Shown here in pieces: positions 8,251 through 15,353 of a stretch of 22,373 nucleotides of DNA. The stretch's first letter is position 1. Each line of letters starts with the position of its first letter. A program made the position numbers and the translations under genes. The stretch spans positions 1 to 22,373 of the forward strand of contig JAGLEK010000510.1 of the NCBI GenBank assembly GCA_023145125.1, in the 5' to 3' direction. Source of the DNA: Bacteroidales bacterium. Lineage in GTDB: Bacteria; Bacteroidota; Bacteroidia; Bacteroidales; B18-G4. The notes beneath the pieces are model-generated. The model was not told the DNA's origin, did not search any database, and worked only from the letters and a program-made list of their open reading frames with translations.

Positions 8251-8589
8251 ATGACAAAGAAGAAACGCCCCAACGGGATCGTATATTCAACAAACCCTGA
8301 TCACCAGTATGAGTGGGATGGACAGCAGGAACAAGAGACACTTCGGCCTGCCGAGCAGGATCTCAGGATACACCTTCAAAGCCTGAAAGGGAATAAAAAA
8401 TTAACTATTATTCGCGGTTTCCGGGGTGCCACCGCTGACCTGAATGCACTTGGAAAAACATTGAAATCATCCTGTGGTGTGGGGGGCAGCGTGAAAGATG
8501 GTGAGATACTCATACAGGGCGACCAAAGAGAGAAAGTGCTTTTGATCCTGATAAAAATGGACTACCGGGCTAAAAAATCCGGTGGATGA
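8251..8589 (+). CDS. yciH: SUI1/YciH-family translation factor
   Basis: Small cytoplasmic protein of the eIF1/SUI1 family, which in bacteria (YciH) influences fidelity or start selection during initiation. The 112 residues comprise a lysine-rich, likely disordered N-terminus (1-45) and the SUI1 core (about 49-108) with LTIIRGFRG and the signature CGVGGSVKDGEILIQGDQ at 75-92. It sits 9 bases downstream of the lipid kinase, so it is probably the last gene of that operon despite the unrelated function. It ends just before the convergent yqgE gene. Confidence 0.92.
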   Translation: MTKKKRPNGIVYSTNPDHQYEWDGQQEQETLRPAEQDLRIHLQSLKGNKKLTIIRGFRGATADLNALGKTLKSSCGVGGSVKDGEILIQGDQREKVLLILIKMDYRAKKSGG

Positions 8590-8590
8590 T

Positions 8591-8622
8591 GATCCCCTTG
8601 TGGCTTAGTTAAGCCCGGGATC
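8591..8622. terminator. Hairpin between convergent yciH and yqgE
   Basis: Nested inverted repeat: GATCCC (8591-8596) pairs with GGGATC (8617-8622), and inside it GGCTTA (8602-8607) pairs with TAAGCC (8610-8615). It starts just past the yciH stop and includes the yqgE stop codon. No T-run follows on either strand, so it is either a shared weak terminator, an mRNA 3'-end stabiliser, or chance. I favour a shared 3'-end structure. Confidence 0.45.
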
Positions 8623-9195
8623 GGTAGGGAAGTTTTCCCAGTAGCTGTATTCGGCTCCAAGTTTCTTTAGTGCGTACTCCCACAGCTTATCGGGATCGGT
8701 GTTCATCAGGTCCTTGGCCGGAAGCCCGGAGACGAGCCATGAGTTTTTTTTCAATTCATCATCTAGCTGCTTGCTGCCCCAGCCTGAATACCCTACGCAA
8801 AACCTGATCTGTCCGGGGTTGATTTGCTTGAGTATCATCAGCTCCCTGACAGATTCTATATCGCCACCCCAGTATAATCCATCCATGATTTTCATACTGT
8901 TTTCGATGAGCTCACCGAGGGTGTGAATGAAAAATAAGCTTGAGTTGCTGACCGGACCGCCTAAGAATAATTGCCCGCTATATTCAGGGAAATCAGTCAC
9001 AATCTCATTAAATTTATTGTCGATGGGCTTGTTCATGATGATTCCGAATGAGCCCTCTTCATTATGTTCGGCAAGTAATACCACTGAACGTTTGAAATAA
9101 TTATCGGCAAGCAGCGGCTCCGAGATAAGTATCTTACCTTTGGAAGGCTTCAGGTTATTGGCCTTGATCTTGATTATTTTATTGATGTCGGTCAT
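8605..9195 (-). CDS. YqgE/AlgH family protein
   Basis: Member of the UPF0301 YqgE/AlgH family, a conserved cytoplasmic protein of unclear biochemical role (AlgH was named from alginate regulation in Pseudomonas). The 196 residues fit the usual length. Family hallmarks are GKILISEPLLAD (20-31), FKRSVVLLAEH, GSFGIIMNKP, LFLGGPV, and RFCVGYSGWG followed by a late NSWLV. The 5' end faces the murL-like gene and the two starts share a 67-base divergent promoter region. The 3' end converges on yciH. Confidence 0.93.
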   Translation of the reverse strand: MTDINKIIKIKANNLKPSKGKILISEPLLADNYFKRSVVLLAEHNEEGSFGIIMNKPIDNKFNEIVTDFPEYSGQLFLGGPVSNSSLFFIHTLGELIENSMKIMDGLYWGGDIESVRELMILKQINPGQIRFCVGYSGWGSKQLDDELKKNSWLVSGLPAKDLMNTDPDKLWEYALKKLGAEYSYWENFPTDPGLN

Positions 9196-9218
9196 TCGGC
9201 AAATTCAATGCAATGTTT

Positions 9219-9246
9219 TACCTTTGATCATTAAAACACAAAAATA
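9219..9246. promoter_or_regulatory. Overlapping divergent promoters for murL-like gene and yqgE
   Basis: A plus-strand TACCTTTG at 9219-9226 lies 36 bases before the murL-like ATG. A minus-strand TATTTTTG (plus-strand 9239-9246) lies 43 bases before the yqgE ATG. Both match TAnnTTTG exactly. They are only 12 bases apart, so polymerase binding at one would obstruct the other. The -33 elements are weak. Confidence 0.55.
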
Positions 9247-9262
9247 ATACCATTTAGCGCTG

Positions 9263-10639
9263 ATGAGAAGCAATCGTAGCAATTTATACAGGCAATTGAG
9301 AAAGGAGTACACGTACTTTTCTTATGAGAGCTTCTCTTATACGCTTGTAGATAGTGAGTTATGCATTTATTTCGAATTCAGCCTGGCAGATAAATACTAT
9401 TTTCGCCCGGAAATAAAACTTTCATTGCCGGCAAATTTCGATGCAGACATTTTAACAGGTTCCCTTTTCAGGAATATCATTTTCAATATGGGAATGATAG
9501 AGCTGGTGAGTTATTGGAAAGCTGCCTGTCCGCCAAGGGTTCTCGTGAAGCCTGTGCATCTGAGCAGCGAACAGGTAAAGTGGTGGAAAAAGCTTTATCT
9601 GAACGGCCTGGGCGAGTTTTTTTATGAGAATGGCATCATTCCCGATGAGGATTTTATAAATATCATTCCGGAAGGTGAAGAGCGCCTGAAGAAGGGATCC
9701 TTTGCCGGGAGTGAAGAGGTGCTGGTACCGCTTGGCGGCGGAAAAGATTCTGTTGTCACCCTGGAGCTACTGTCTAAGCTTAAAAAATGCAGGCCATTTA
9801 TTGTCAATCCCAGGGAAGCCAGCATAAATAGTGCACAAGTGGCAGGCTTTGGCAGGGATGAGATCATCATGCTCAACCGCAGCATAGACCCTCAACTGCT
9901 TGAGTTGAACAGCAAAGGCTTTCTTAACGGGCATACACCATTTTCTGCCATGCTGGCATTCACTGCTACATTGGTTGCTGCCCTTTATGGAACCGGGGAG
10001 ATAGCCCTGTCCAATGAATCCAGTGCCAACGAACCAAGCATTCCCGGTACTGACATCAATCACCAGTATTCCAAAACCTTTGAATTTGAAAATGATTTCA
10101 GGGAATACCTGTCGGAATTTATTACTGATGGCATTCAATATTACAGCTTTCTCCGTCCCCTGAATGAATTGCAGATTGCCGGGATATTTTCCCGCTTTCC
10201 GGTTCATTTCCCCTCATTCCGCAGTTGTAATGTGGGCAGCAAAACTGATTCCTGGTGCGGGAAATGCCCCAAGTGCCTGTTTACATATATCGTGCTTTCA
10301 CCTTTCATTGGTCATGATCGATTGATGCATATTTTTGGTAAAGATCTTTTCGAAGATGAAAGCCTGATACCTTTGCTTGATCAGCTATGCGGGATTGCTG
10401 AGGAAAAGCCATTTGAGTGTGTCGGGACACTCGAAGAGGTGAATGTAGCCATCAGGGCATATATCCGGAAAAATCAGGACCGGGAAATGCCGGTGCTGCT
10501 GAAGCATTATGTTCAACACAAAGGTCAGAATAAGCTCTTTCCTGACAAAATGGAACTGCTTCTCAAAGAGTTTGGTACACACAATATTCCCGGTAAAGAT
10601 GAAGTTAAAATGCTAAAAGATGTGATCCATGCCTTCTGA
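9263..10639 (+). CDS. murL: MurL-like UDP-MurNAc-L-Ala-L-Glu epimerase (PP-loop protein)
   Basis: Likely ATP-dependent epimerase that inverts the terminal L-Glu of UDP-MurNAc-L-Ala-L-Glu to D-Glu, as shown for Xanthomonas MurL. The 458 residues have an N-terminal domain (1-150) without motifs I recognise. A PP-loop ATPase core follows, with LGGGKDS at 157-163 and SNESSANEPS at 250-259. C322 and a C-x2-C-x2-C motif (C332, C335, C338) may bind metal. PP-loop chemistry (adenylating a carboxylate) fits the known ATP need of MurL. Strong support comes from context: its last 11 bases overlap a MurD-type ligase, the same pairing as MurD2-MurL. The identification is from recalled family features and neighbourhood, not an alignment; another PP-loop amidotransferase-like role is possible. 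Confidence 0.75.
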   Translation: MRSNRSNLYRQLRKEYTYFSYESFSYTLVDSELCIYFEFSLADKYYFRPEIKLSLPANFDADILTGSLFRNIIFNMGMIELVSYWKAACPPRVLVKPVHLSSEQVKWWKKLYLNGLGEFFYENGIIPDEDFINIIPEGEERLKKGSFAGSEEVLVPLGGGKDSVVTLELLSKLKKCRPFIVNPREASINSAQVAGFGRDEIIMLNRSIDPQLLELNSKGFLNGHTPFSAMLAFTATLVAALYGTGEIALSNESSANEPSIPGTDINHQYSKTFEFENDFREYLSEFITDGIQYYSFLRPLNELQIAGIFSRFPVHFPSFRSCNVGSKTDSWCGKCPKCLFTYIVLSPFIGHDRLMHIFGKDLFEDESLIPLLDQLCGIAEEKPFECVGTLEEVNVAIRAYIRKNQDREMPVLLKHYVQHKGQNKLFPDKMELLLKEFGTHNIPGKDEVKMLKDVIHAF

Positions 10640-12008
10640 AATAAAGTCTGTACTTAGTGGGAAAAAGATCCTCATCCTGGGCTTTGGCAAGGAAGGTAAG
10701 TCAACCTACAACCTGCTGAGGGGCTGGTTCCCGGATTTGTTTATAAGCATCGGCGACCGTAATGAAAACATTGCTGAGGATCACCCTGAGTTGGGCGACG
10801 ATAATAATTTAGGCTTGCTAAGCGGTAAGGCATATCTAGATTCCTGCGGGGATTTTGATCTGATTGTCAAATCACCCGGGATCCCCTACGAGCTTGTGGC
10901 AGAAAAATGTGATACTGCGAAGATCACCTCCCAGACAGACCTGTTCCTGAAGGCATTTGCCGCCCTGGTTACCGGTGTTACCGGAACAAAAGGGAAAAGT
11001 ACCACTGCAAGCCTCATACACCATATCATGCTCACAGCAGGGCGTAAGGCAGTCCTGGCCGGGAACATTGGAATTCCCCCGCTTGATCTTGCAGATAAAG
11101 TGGATGGGGATACAGAGGTGATCTTCGAGATGTCGTCACATCAGTTGGAACATATCAGCAGGGCACCCGGCATCGCGGTTATCTTAAATGTATTTCCAGA
11201 ACACCTCGACCACTACAAGGATTTTACAGCCTATAAAATGGCAAAGTTCAACATCAGCAGGATGCAGCCGGAGGATGGAAAATTAGTCTATAATGCTGAT
11301 GATCCGATTATCCGGGAACTCATCCTGCAACAAGCTGAAAATAAAAGCATTCTTTCCTTCTCCCTTGATAAGCATGAAGGCATCGATGCTTTTTATGATG
11401 ATGAACAGGTCATTTGCCGTGACACTGCCGGGCAGATGCACTATTTCCCCCTGGCAGCGGTAAAAGACCTCCCCGGAATGCATAATGTCATGAATATTAT
11501 GGCGGCCATACTTGTTTGTATTGATAAAGAGGTGGATGATGAAAAGATCATGCAGGGGCTTGTCAGCTACAGGCGGCTGGCCCACAGGTTGGAATATGCG
11601 GGACGCTTTAATGGGGTCAGCTTTTTCGACGATTCAATTGCAACTATTCCCGAAGCCAGCGTTGAGGCCTTGAAAACACTTGAGCGTGTCGACCTGCTTA
11701 TACTTGGGGGATACGACCGTGGCCTGGATTATGACTTGCTTTACAACAGGCTGTACGAATACCCGGTACCATACCTGGTCTTTATGGGTGAGGCAGGCAG
11801 AAGGATGTACCTTGTTCTGAGGAAACTGTTGATCGGCAAAAGTGAATGTGTTCTGGTTGATGATATGAAAGGGGCTTTTAATTTTATCAGGGGATCGCTA
11901 AGCACCGGTGATGTTTGCCTGCTCTCTCCGGCAGCTGCCAGCTATGGCATGTATAAGAATTTTGAGGAGAGGGGCGATGACTTTAAAAAAATGGCAGCCA
12001 CCCTTTAA
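10629..12008 (+). CDS. Mur ligase, MurD type (candidate MurD2, L-glutamate adding)
   Basis: Cytoplasmic ATP-dependent amino-acid ligase that adds glutamate to UDP-MurNAc-L-Ala. The 459 residues follow the Mur ligase plan. An N-terminal Rossmann-like UDP-binding domain carries ILGFGKEGKST at 15-25. The ATP loop is GTKGKST at 119-125. EMSSHQLEH is at 167-175 and NVFPEHLDHY at 187-196. K206 is a candidate for the carbamylated lysine. HRLEYAGRFNGVSFFDDSIAT is at about 319-339, in the C-terminal domain. DDSIATIPEAS differs from the DSKATN form usual in MurD. Translation is coupled to the MurL-like gene (11-base overlap). That pairing suggests it uses L-Glu (MurD2), but it could be an ordinary D-Glu MurD, and the sequence alone does not decide. 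Confidence 0.85.
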   Translation: MPSEIKSVLSGKKILILGFGKEGKSTYNLLRGWFPDLFISIGDRNENIAEDHPELGDDNNLGLLSGKAYLDSCGDFDLIVKSPGIPYELVAEKCDTAKITSQTDLFLKAFAALVTGVTGTKGKSTTASLIHHIMLTAGRKAVLAGNIGIPPLDLADKVDGDTEVIFEMSSHQLEHISRAPGIAVILNVFPEHLDHYKDFTAYKMAKFNISRMQPEDGKLVYNADDPIIRELILQQAENKSILSFSLDKHEGIDAFYDDEQVICRDTAGQMHYFPLAAVKDLPGMHNVMNIMAAILVCIDKEVDDEKIMQGLVSYRRLAHRLEYAGRFNGVSFFDDSIATIPEASVEALKTLERVDLLILGGYDRGLDYDLLYNRLYEYPVPYLVFMGEAGRRMYLVLRKLLIGKSECVLVDDMKGAFNFIRGSLSTGDVCLLSPAAASYGMYKNFEERGDDFKKMAATL

Positions 12009-12020
12009 GCGACTGCCATT
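11984..12020 (-). terminator. Terminator of the bTHX gene, overlapping the end of the MurD-like gene
   Basis: AATGGCAG (11990-11997) pairs with CTGCCATT (12013-12020), an 8-bp perfect stem with a 15-base loop. On the minus strand it is followed by a T-run (plus-strand A run 11985-11991). It lies 26 bases past the bTHX stop. The stem spans the plus-strand MurD-like stop codon region; the plus strand has only a broken T-run after it. Confidence 0.6.
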
Positions 12021-12046
12021 ATTAAATGTCTTGATTGATAAGCTGC

Positions 12047-12457
12047 TTATTCCTCTTTCTTCTCAGCATCTTTCGATTCTTCCTTAGCATCTTTATCATC
12101 TTTCTTATCTTCTTTCTTTACGGCTTTTTTTGGTGCTGCCTTGGGTTTTTCTGCAGCTGCTTTCTTTGTTTTAGGTTCGGCCTTAGGGGCTTCTTTTTTT
12201 TCTGCCTTTTCTTTGACGATTACTTCTGTTGCAACTTTCGTTTCAACAGCTTCGACTTTCTTTTCTTCAGCCTTTTTCACTTTGGCGCCCGGTTTTGTCA
12301 CTTTCTTCTCTTCCTTGACTGCTTTGGGTGCTGCTTTTTTCTTTTTTGCTTTTGCAGGTGCTTCGGGAATCACATTTTTCTTCTTCTTAGGCCTTCTGAC
12401 ACCATAGCTTCCTTTGATTATCTTACCTCGTTTAGTTTTTTTATCACCTTTTCCCAT
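12047..12457 (-). CDS. 30S ribosomal protein bTHX with long Lys/Ala/Glu-rich tail
   Basis: The first 27 residues (MGKGDKKTKRGKI, then KGSYGVRRPKKKK) match the small ribosomal protein THX, which lies in a pocket of the 16S rRNA head domain. The ordinary protein is a few tens of residues. Here residues 28-136 add a low-complexity tail of Lys, Ala, Glu, Pro and Val, with repeats such as KAEEKKVEAVE and ending KDAEKKEE, much like histone-H1-like or nucleoid proteins. A helical or disordered charged arm is likely. The gene lies 65 bases downstream of trmH on the same strand and has a terminator at 11984-12020. A near -7 box (TACTTTTA on the minus strand, 12490-12497) may give separate expression. 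The core call is strong; the tail's function is unknown. Confidence 0.85.
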   Translation of the reverse strand: MGKGDKKTKRGKIIKGSYGVRRPKKKKNVIPEAPAKAKKKKAAPKAVKEEKKVTKPGAKVKKAEEKKVEAVETKVATEVIVKEKAEKKEAPKAEPKTKKAAAEKPKAAPKKAVKKEDKKDDKDAKEESKDAEKKEE

Positions 12458-12522
12458 GGGTATATCTTTTAAATTGTATTAATTTTTTGTAAAAGTAGAA
12501 AAAAATCTGACTTGGCTGAAGG

Positions 12523-13215
12523 TCAATCCAATCCTTCTTGCTTCATAAAGGCTTTCTCGTGCACTCCGGGGTGCTTGATAACACTTTTTGCCCACATGAT
12601 CCTTGTGTCGATCACCTCCTCCTCTTTCAGCTTCCAATCCAATTTCGAATTTCTTAACTTTTCAGTAAGATGATGTAATGTAATTGCTGCAGAAACGGAA
12701 ATGTTGAGGCTTTCTGTGAACCCATACATTGGGATCTTTACATATGCATCTGCATTTTCGATAGCCACATCCGACAGGCCTTCAAGTTCAGTTCCGAAGA
12801 CCAGGGCGACTTTTGTGTCCAGGCTGAGCTCATCAAGCAGGGCATCGTCTTTATGGGGCGTGGTTGCAAGGATACGATAACCTTTCTCCCTGAGGGCATG
12901 GTAACATGCCAGGGTATTGTTCTCTTCCTGGTTGTATTTTTTGAGATTGAGCCATTTTGTTGCGCCAAGCGCTACATCCGGGTTAACGGAATAAGTGTTT
13001 TTGTTTTCAATGATGTGAACATCCTGTATACCGAAGCAGTCGCATGTTCGTAATACTGCGCTTGCATTCTGCGACTGGTATATATCTTCCAGTGCTACGG
13101 TAATATGTTTTGTTCTTTGTGTGATTATCTTATCAAACAAAGTCCGCTTGTTTTCAGTGATAAAGCTTTCCAGGTATTTAAGAAACTTTTTCCTGATCTC
13201 CGGGTTTTCTGTCAT
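12523..13215 (-). CDS. trmH: SpoU/TrmH-type tRNA or rRNA 2'-O-methyltransferase
   Basis: SPOUT-family enzyme that methylates a ribose 2'-OH of RNA with S-adenosylmethionine, most likely G18 of tRNA as in TrmH. The 230 residues include all three SPOUT motifs: ALEDIYQSQNASAVLRT at 41-57 (N50 and R56 the expected catalytic positions), LVFGTELEGLS at 138-148 with E143, and IPMYGFTESLNISVSAAI at 161-178 forming the cofactor-binding knot. A basic C-terminal helix (about 190-225) resembles the tRNA-binding extension of TrmH. TrmH is favoured over a 23S enzyme by length and by the absence of an N-terminal L30e-like domain. A minus-strand -7 box lies at 13283-13290. Confidence 0.88.
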   Translation of the reverse strand: MTENPEIRKKFLKYLESFITENKRTLFDKIITQRTKHITVALEDIYQSQNASAVLRTCDCFGIQDVHIIENKNTYSVNPDVALGATKWLNLKKYNQEENNTLACYHALREKGYRILATTPHKDDALLDELSLDTKVALVFGTELEGLSDVAIENADAYVKIPMYGFTESLNISVSAAITLHHLTEKLRNSKLDWKLKEEEVIDTRIMWAKSVIKHPGVHEKAFMKQEGLD

Positions 13216-13282
13216 ATGCTAAATAAGTTAAACTGACCATATTTTCAGGCATATTAAGCATCCTGAAAAACTAATCATTAAG

Positions 13283-13290
13283 CAAAAATA
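13283..13290 (-). promoter_or_regulatory. Candidate -7 box for trmH
   Basis: Reads TATTTTTG on the minus strand, an exact TAnnTTTG match, 67 bases before the trmH start. The -33 element is not clear. Confidence 0.4.
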
Positions 13291-13401
13291 GGCCACTTTG
13301 CCGAATGATCCATAATGCATGCTAAACTTTTGGATTTCAATCAGTTTTTTAAGGAATGCTTAAAATTCATCATCTTATTATTAAGATATAAAGAAAAAGA
13401 C

Positions 13402-13409
13402 TACTTTTG
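13402..13409 (+). promoter_or_regulatory. Candidate -7 box for the TPR membrane protein gene
   Basis: TACTTTTG matches TAnnTTTG exactly, 22 bases before the ATG at 13432. No clear TTG at -33. Confidence 0.5.
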
Positions 13410-13431
13410 CACCACCAAAAATTAAACACTT

Positions 13432-14124
13432 ATGGCTAAAAAGAGTACCGCAGGTGACGACAGAATGGTCGCTGTTGAGGAAGCATTGGGAAAGACCGAA
13501 CAGTTTGTTGAAAAGAACCAGAAGCTGCTGATGTATGCTATCATGGGGGTCATCATTGTTGTTCTTGTATATTTCGGATACCAGAAGTTTTATATCAGTC
13601 CGATGGAGAAAAATGCGCAGGATCAGATCTTCATGGCGCAAAAATATTTTGAGATGGACTCTCTGAGCCGTGCCCTCTATGGTGACGGAAATGCTCTGGG
13701 TTTTCTTGATATCATTGATGATTATGGAAGAACCAAGAGTGGTAACCTTGCAAAGTATTATGCCGGGATATGTTATCTGAGGATGGGCAATTTTGAAGAA
13801 GCTATCGATTATCTTGAATCCCACGATCCGGTCGACCAGAACATCGGGCCCATGGCCATTGGAGCTATTGGGGATGCCTACATGGAACTGAATGAACCCG
13901 ACCGGGCTGTTGACTATTATCTGGAAGCAGCAAATGATGTGGACAATGATTTTACTTCACCAATGTTTCTGTATAAGGCCGGGATGACATATGAGATGCT
14001 TGGGGCATATGAAGATGCCTATGACGCTTATAACAGGATATTCATGGATTATTACAAGAGTGTCGAAGCCCGTTCCATTGAAAGAAACATCGCCAGGATG
14101 AAAGCGATGATGGAGAAAGAATAA
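13432..14124 (+). CDS. Membrane-anchored tetratricopeptide repeat protein
   Basis: A 230-residue protein with a short cytoplasmic N-terminus, a single membrane helix at about 32-50 (LLMYAIMGVIIVVLVYFGY), and an outward-facing C-terminal part with TPR-like helix pairs. These are recognisable at about 103-126 (AKYYAGICYLRMGNFEEAIDY), 140-164 (AIGDAYMELNEPDRAVDYYLEA) and 178-200 (GMTYEMLGAYEDAYDAYNRI). The layout resembles YfgM-type TPR proteins that associate with the secretion or outer-membrane assembly machinery, but that role is only an analogy. It is probably a single-gene unit: it has its own -7 box and is followed by a strong terminator at 14148-14180. Confidence 0.85.
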   Translation: MAKKSTAGDDRMVAVEEALGKTEQFVEKNQKLLMYAIMGVIIVVLVYFGYQKFYISPMEKNAQDQIFMAQKYFEMDSLSRALYGDGNALGFLDIIDDYGRTKSGNLAKYYAGICYLRMGNFEEAIDYLESHDPVDQNIGPMAIGAIGDAYMELNEPDRAVDYYLEAANDVDNDFTSPMFLYKAGMTYEMLGAYEDAYDAYNRIFMDYYKSVEARSIERNIARMKAMMEKE

Positions 14125-14147
14125 TAAGTACCGATTCAATTATATAT

Positions 14148-14180
14148 AAAAACCCGGTCATAGCGATCGGGTTTTTTTTT
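14148..14180 (+). terminator. Rho-independent terminator after the TPR gene
   Basis: A 12-bp stem (14148-14159 with 14165-14176, one G-T pair) has a 5-base loop and a run of nine T at 14172-14180, 23 bases past the TPR gene stop. The A-run before the stem may also let it act on the minus strand. Confidence 0.9.
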
Positions 14181-14204
14181 AATTTTAAGCCATATTTAAA
14201 TCTT

Positions 14205-15164
14205 ATGGCTGCTAATAAAATCCGCATTATCTTCATGGGTACTCCCGACTTTGCAGTTGCATCCCTTTCGGCTTTGCTGGAGCATGGATATGATGTATGT
14301 GCAGTGGTTACAGCTCCCGACAGGCCGGCCGGACGCGGGCAAAAAGTACGTGCTTCGGCGGTGAAGGAATTTGCCGGCAATCAGGGCTTGCCGGTCCTGC
14401 AGCCCGACAAGCTCAAAGATGTAGAATTCATTAAGCAATTGAGGGATTATAAGGCAAGCTTATTTGTTGTGGTCGCATTCAGGATGCTGCCGGAAGAAGT
14501 ATGGGGGATGCCCCCACTGGGTACTTTTAATCTCCATGCGTCGCTTTTGCCGCAATACCGTGGCGCTGCACCGATCAACCGCACCATCATGAATGGTGAG
14601 ACAAAAGGGGGAGTCACAACATTTTTTCTCAGACATGAGATAGACACCGGCAGTATTATTTTCAGGGAGGAGACCGGCATCGATATTCGGGAAACTGCAG
14701 GTGAATACCACGATCGACTCATGAATATCGGTGCTTCATTGCTGATCAAAACAGTAGAAGCCATCAGCCGGGGGAATGTAAGGACCTTCAGCCAGGATGA
14801 ATTATTGACTAAGGGCGAGGCCCTGAAGAAGGCACCAAAAATACATAAAGAAGATTGTCGTATCAACTGGTCAGAGGATGCTGAACACATATATAATATG
14901 ATCAGGGGTCTCAGTCCGTATCCCGGTGCATTTACCGAGATAAAAATACCTGATGGAAAAGAATTATACCTGAAAGTATTCCGTGCCGAAATAAGACAAT
15001 GTCAATGTACACTTGAGCCGGGCGAAGTCATGACTGATTATAAAACCTATTTTAATATTTGTTGCAAAAATGCCTGTATTTCCCTTCTTGAATTGCAGCA
15101 AGCGGGAAAAAAAAGGATGGCGATAAAGGATTTTCTTGTTGGTCTGATTCCCAGCACTTTATGA
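14205..15164 (+). CDS. fmt: Methionyl-tRNA formyltransferase
   Basis: Transfers a formyl group from 10-formyl-tetrahydrofolate to Met-tRNA(fMet) for translation initiation. The 319 residues match the usual length. The N-terminal formyltransferase domain has FMGTPDFAV (10-18), TAPDRPAGRGQ (37-46), and NLHASLLPQYRGAAPI (109-124) with the catalytic pair N109 and H111. D147 in HEIDTGS completes the active site. A C-terminal beta-barrel (about 210-319) binds tRNA, with INWSEDAEHIYNMIRGLSPYPGA at its start. It is separated from the upstream TPR gene by a terminator, so it must have its own promoter; I find no exact -7 box in the 24 bases between terminator and start. Confidence 0.97.
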   Translation: MAANKIRIIFMGTPDFAVASLSALLEHGYDVCAVVTAPDRPAGRGQKVRASAVKEFAGNQGLPVLQPDKLKDVEFIKQLRDYKASLFVVVAFRMLPEEVWGMPPLGTFNLHASLLPQYRGAAPINRTIMNGETKGGVTTFFLRHEIDTGSIIFREETGIDIRETAGEYHDRLMNIGASLLIKTVEAISRGNVRTFSQDELLTKGEALKKAPKIHKEDCRINWSEDAEHIYNMIRGLSPYPGAFTEIKIPDGKELYLKVFRAEIRQCQCTLEPGEVMTDYKTYFNICCKNACISLLELQQAGKKRMAIKDFLVGLIPSTL

Positions 15165-15283
15165 CAGATGCTCTGAAACGTGCATTATTTCGTTAAAAAC
15201 CTACGTAATCGGGCATTTTAGAGCATAGTTATTAACAAAGCACTTCATTTATTAACATTTTTGCCGGTTTCAGATGCATTTTC

Positions 15284-15313
15284 TTGACATTACTTCTAAA
15301 ACCCTTATATTTG
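15284..15313 (+). promoter_or_regulatory. Promoter of the HU gene
   Basis: TTG at 15284-15286 and TATATTTG at 15306-15313 are separated by 19 bases, a full match to the Bacteroidota vegetative promoter (TTG at -33, TAnnTTTG at -7). The start codon is 40 bases further on, giving a leader of about 35 bases that is A/T-rich and without a strong Shine-Dalgarno. This is the best promoter in the window, as expected for an abundant protein. Confidence 0.8.
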
Positions 15314-15353
15314 CAGGGCTTTTAAACTATTTATTAATTAAAATTGTGGTAAA

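Noticed and set aside
12035..12472. Open plus-strand frame of 145 codons rich in Phe, Cys and Leu
   Set aside because: It is the exact antisense of the Lys/Ala/Glu-rich bTHX gene; AAG/AAA/GAA codons read backwards give Phe, Leu and Ser/Cys. The minus-strand frame has a recognisable protein start, so the plus frame is a shadow.
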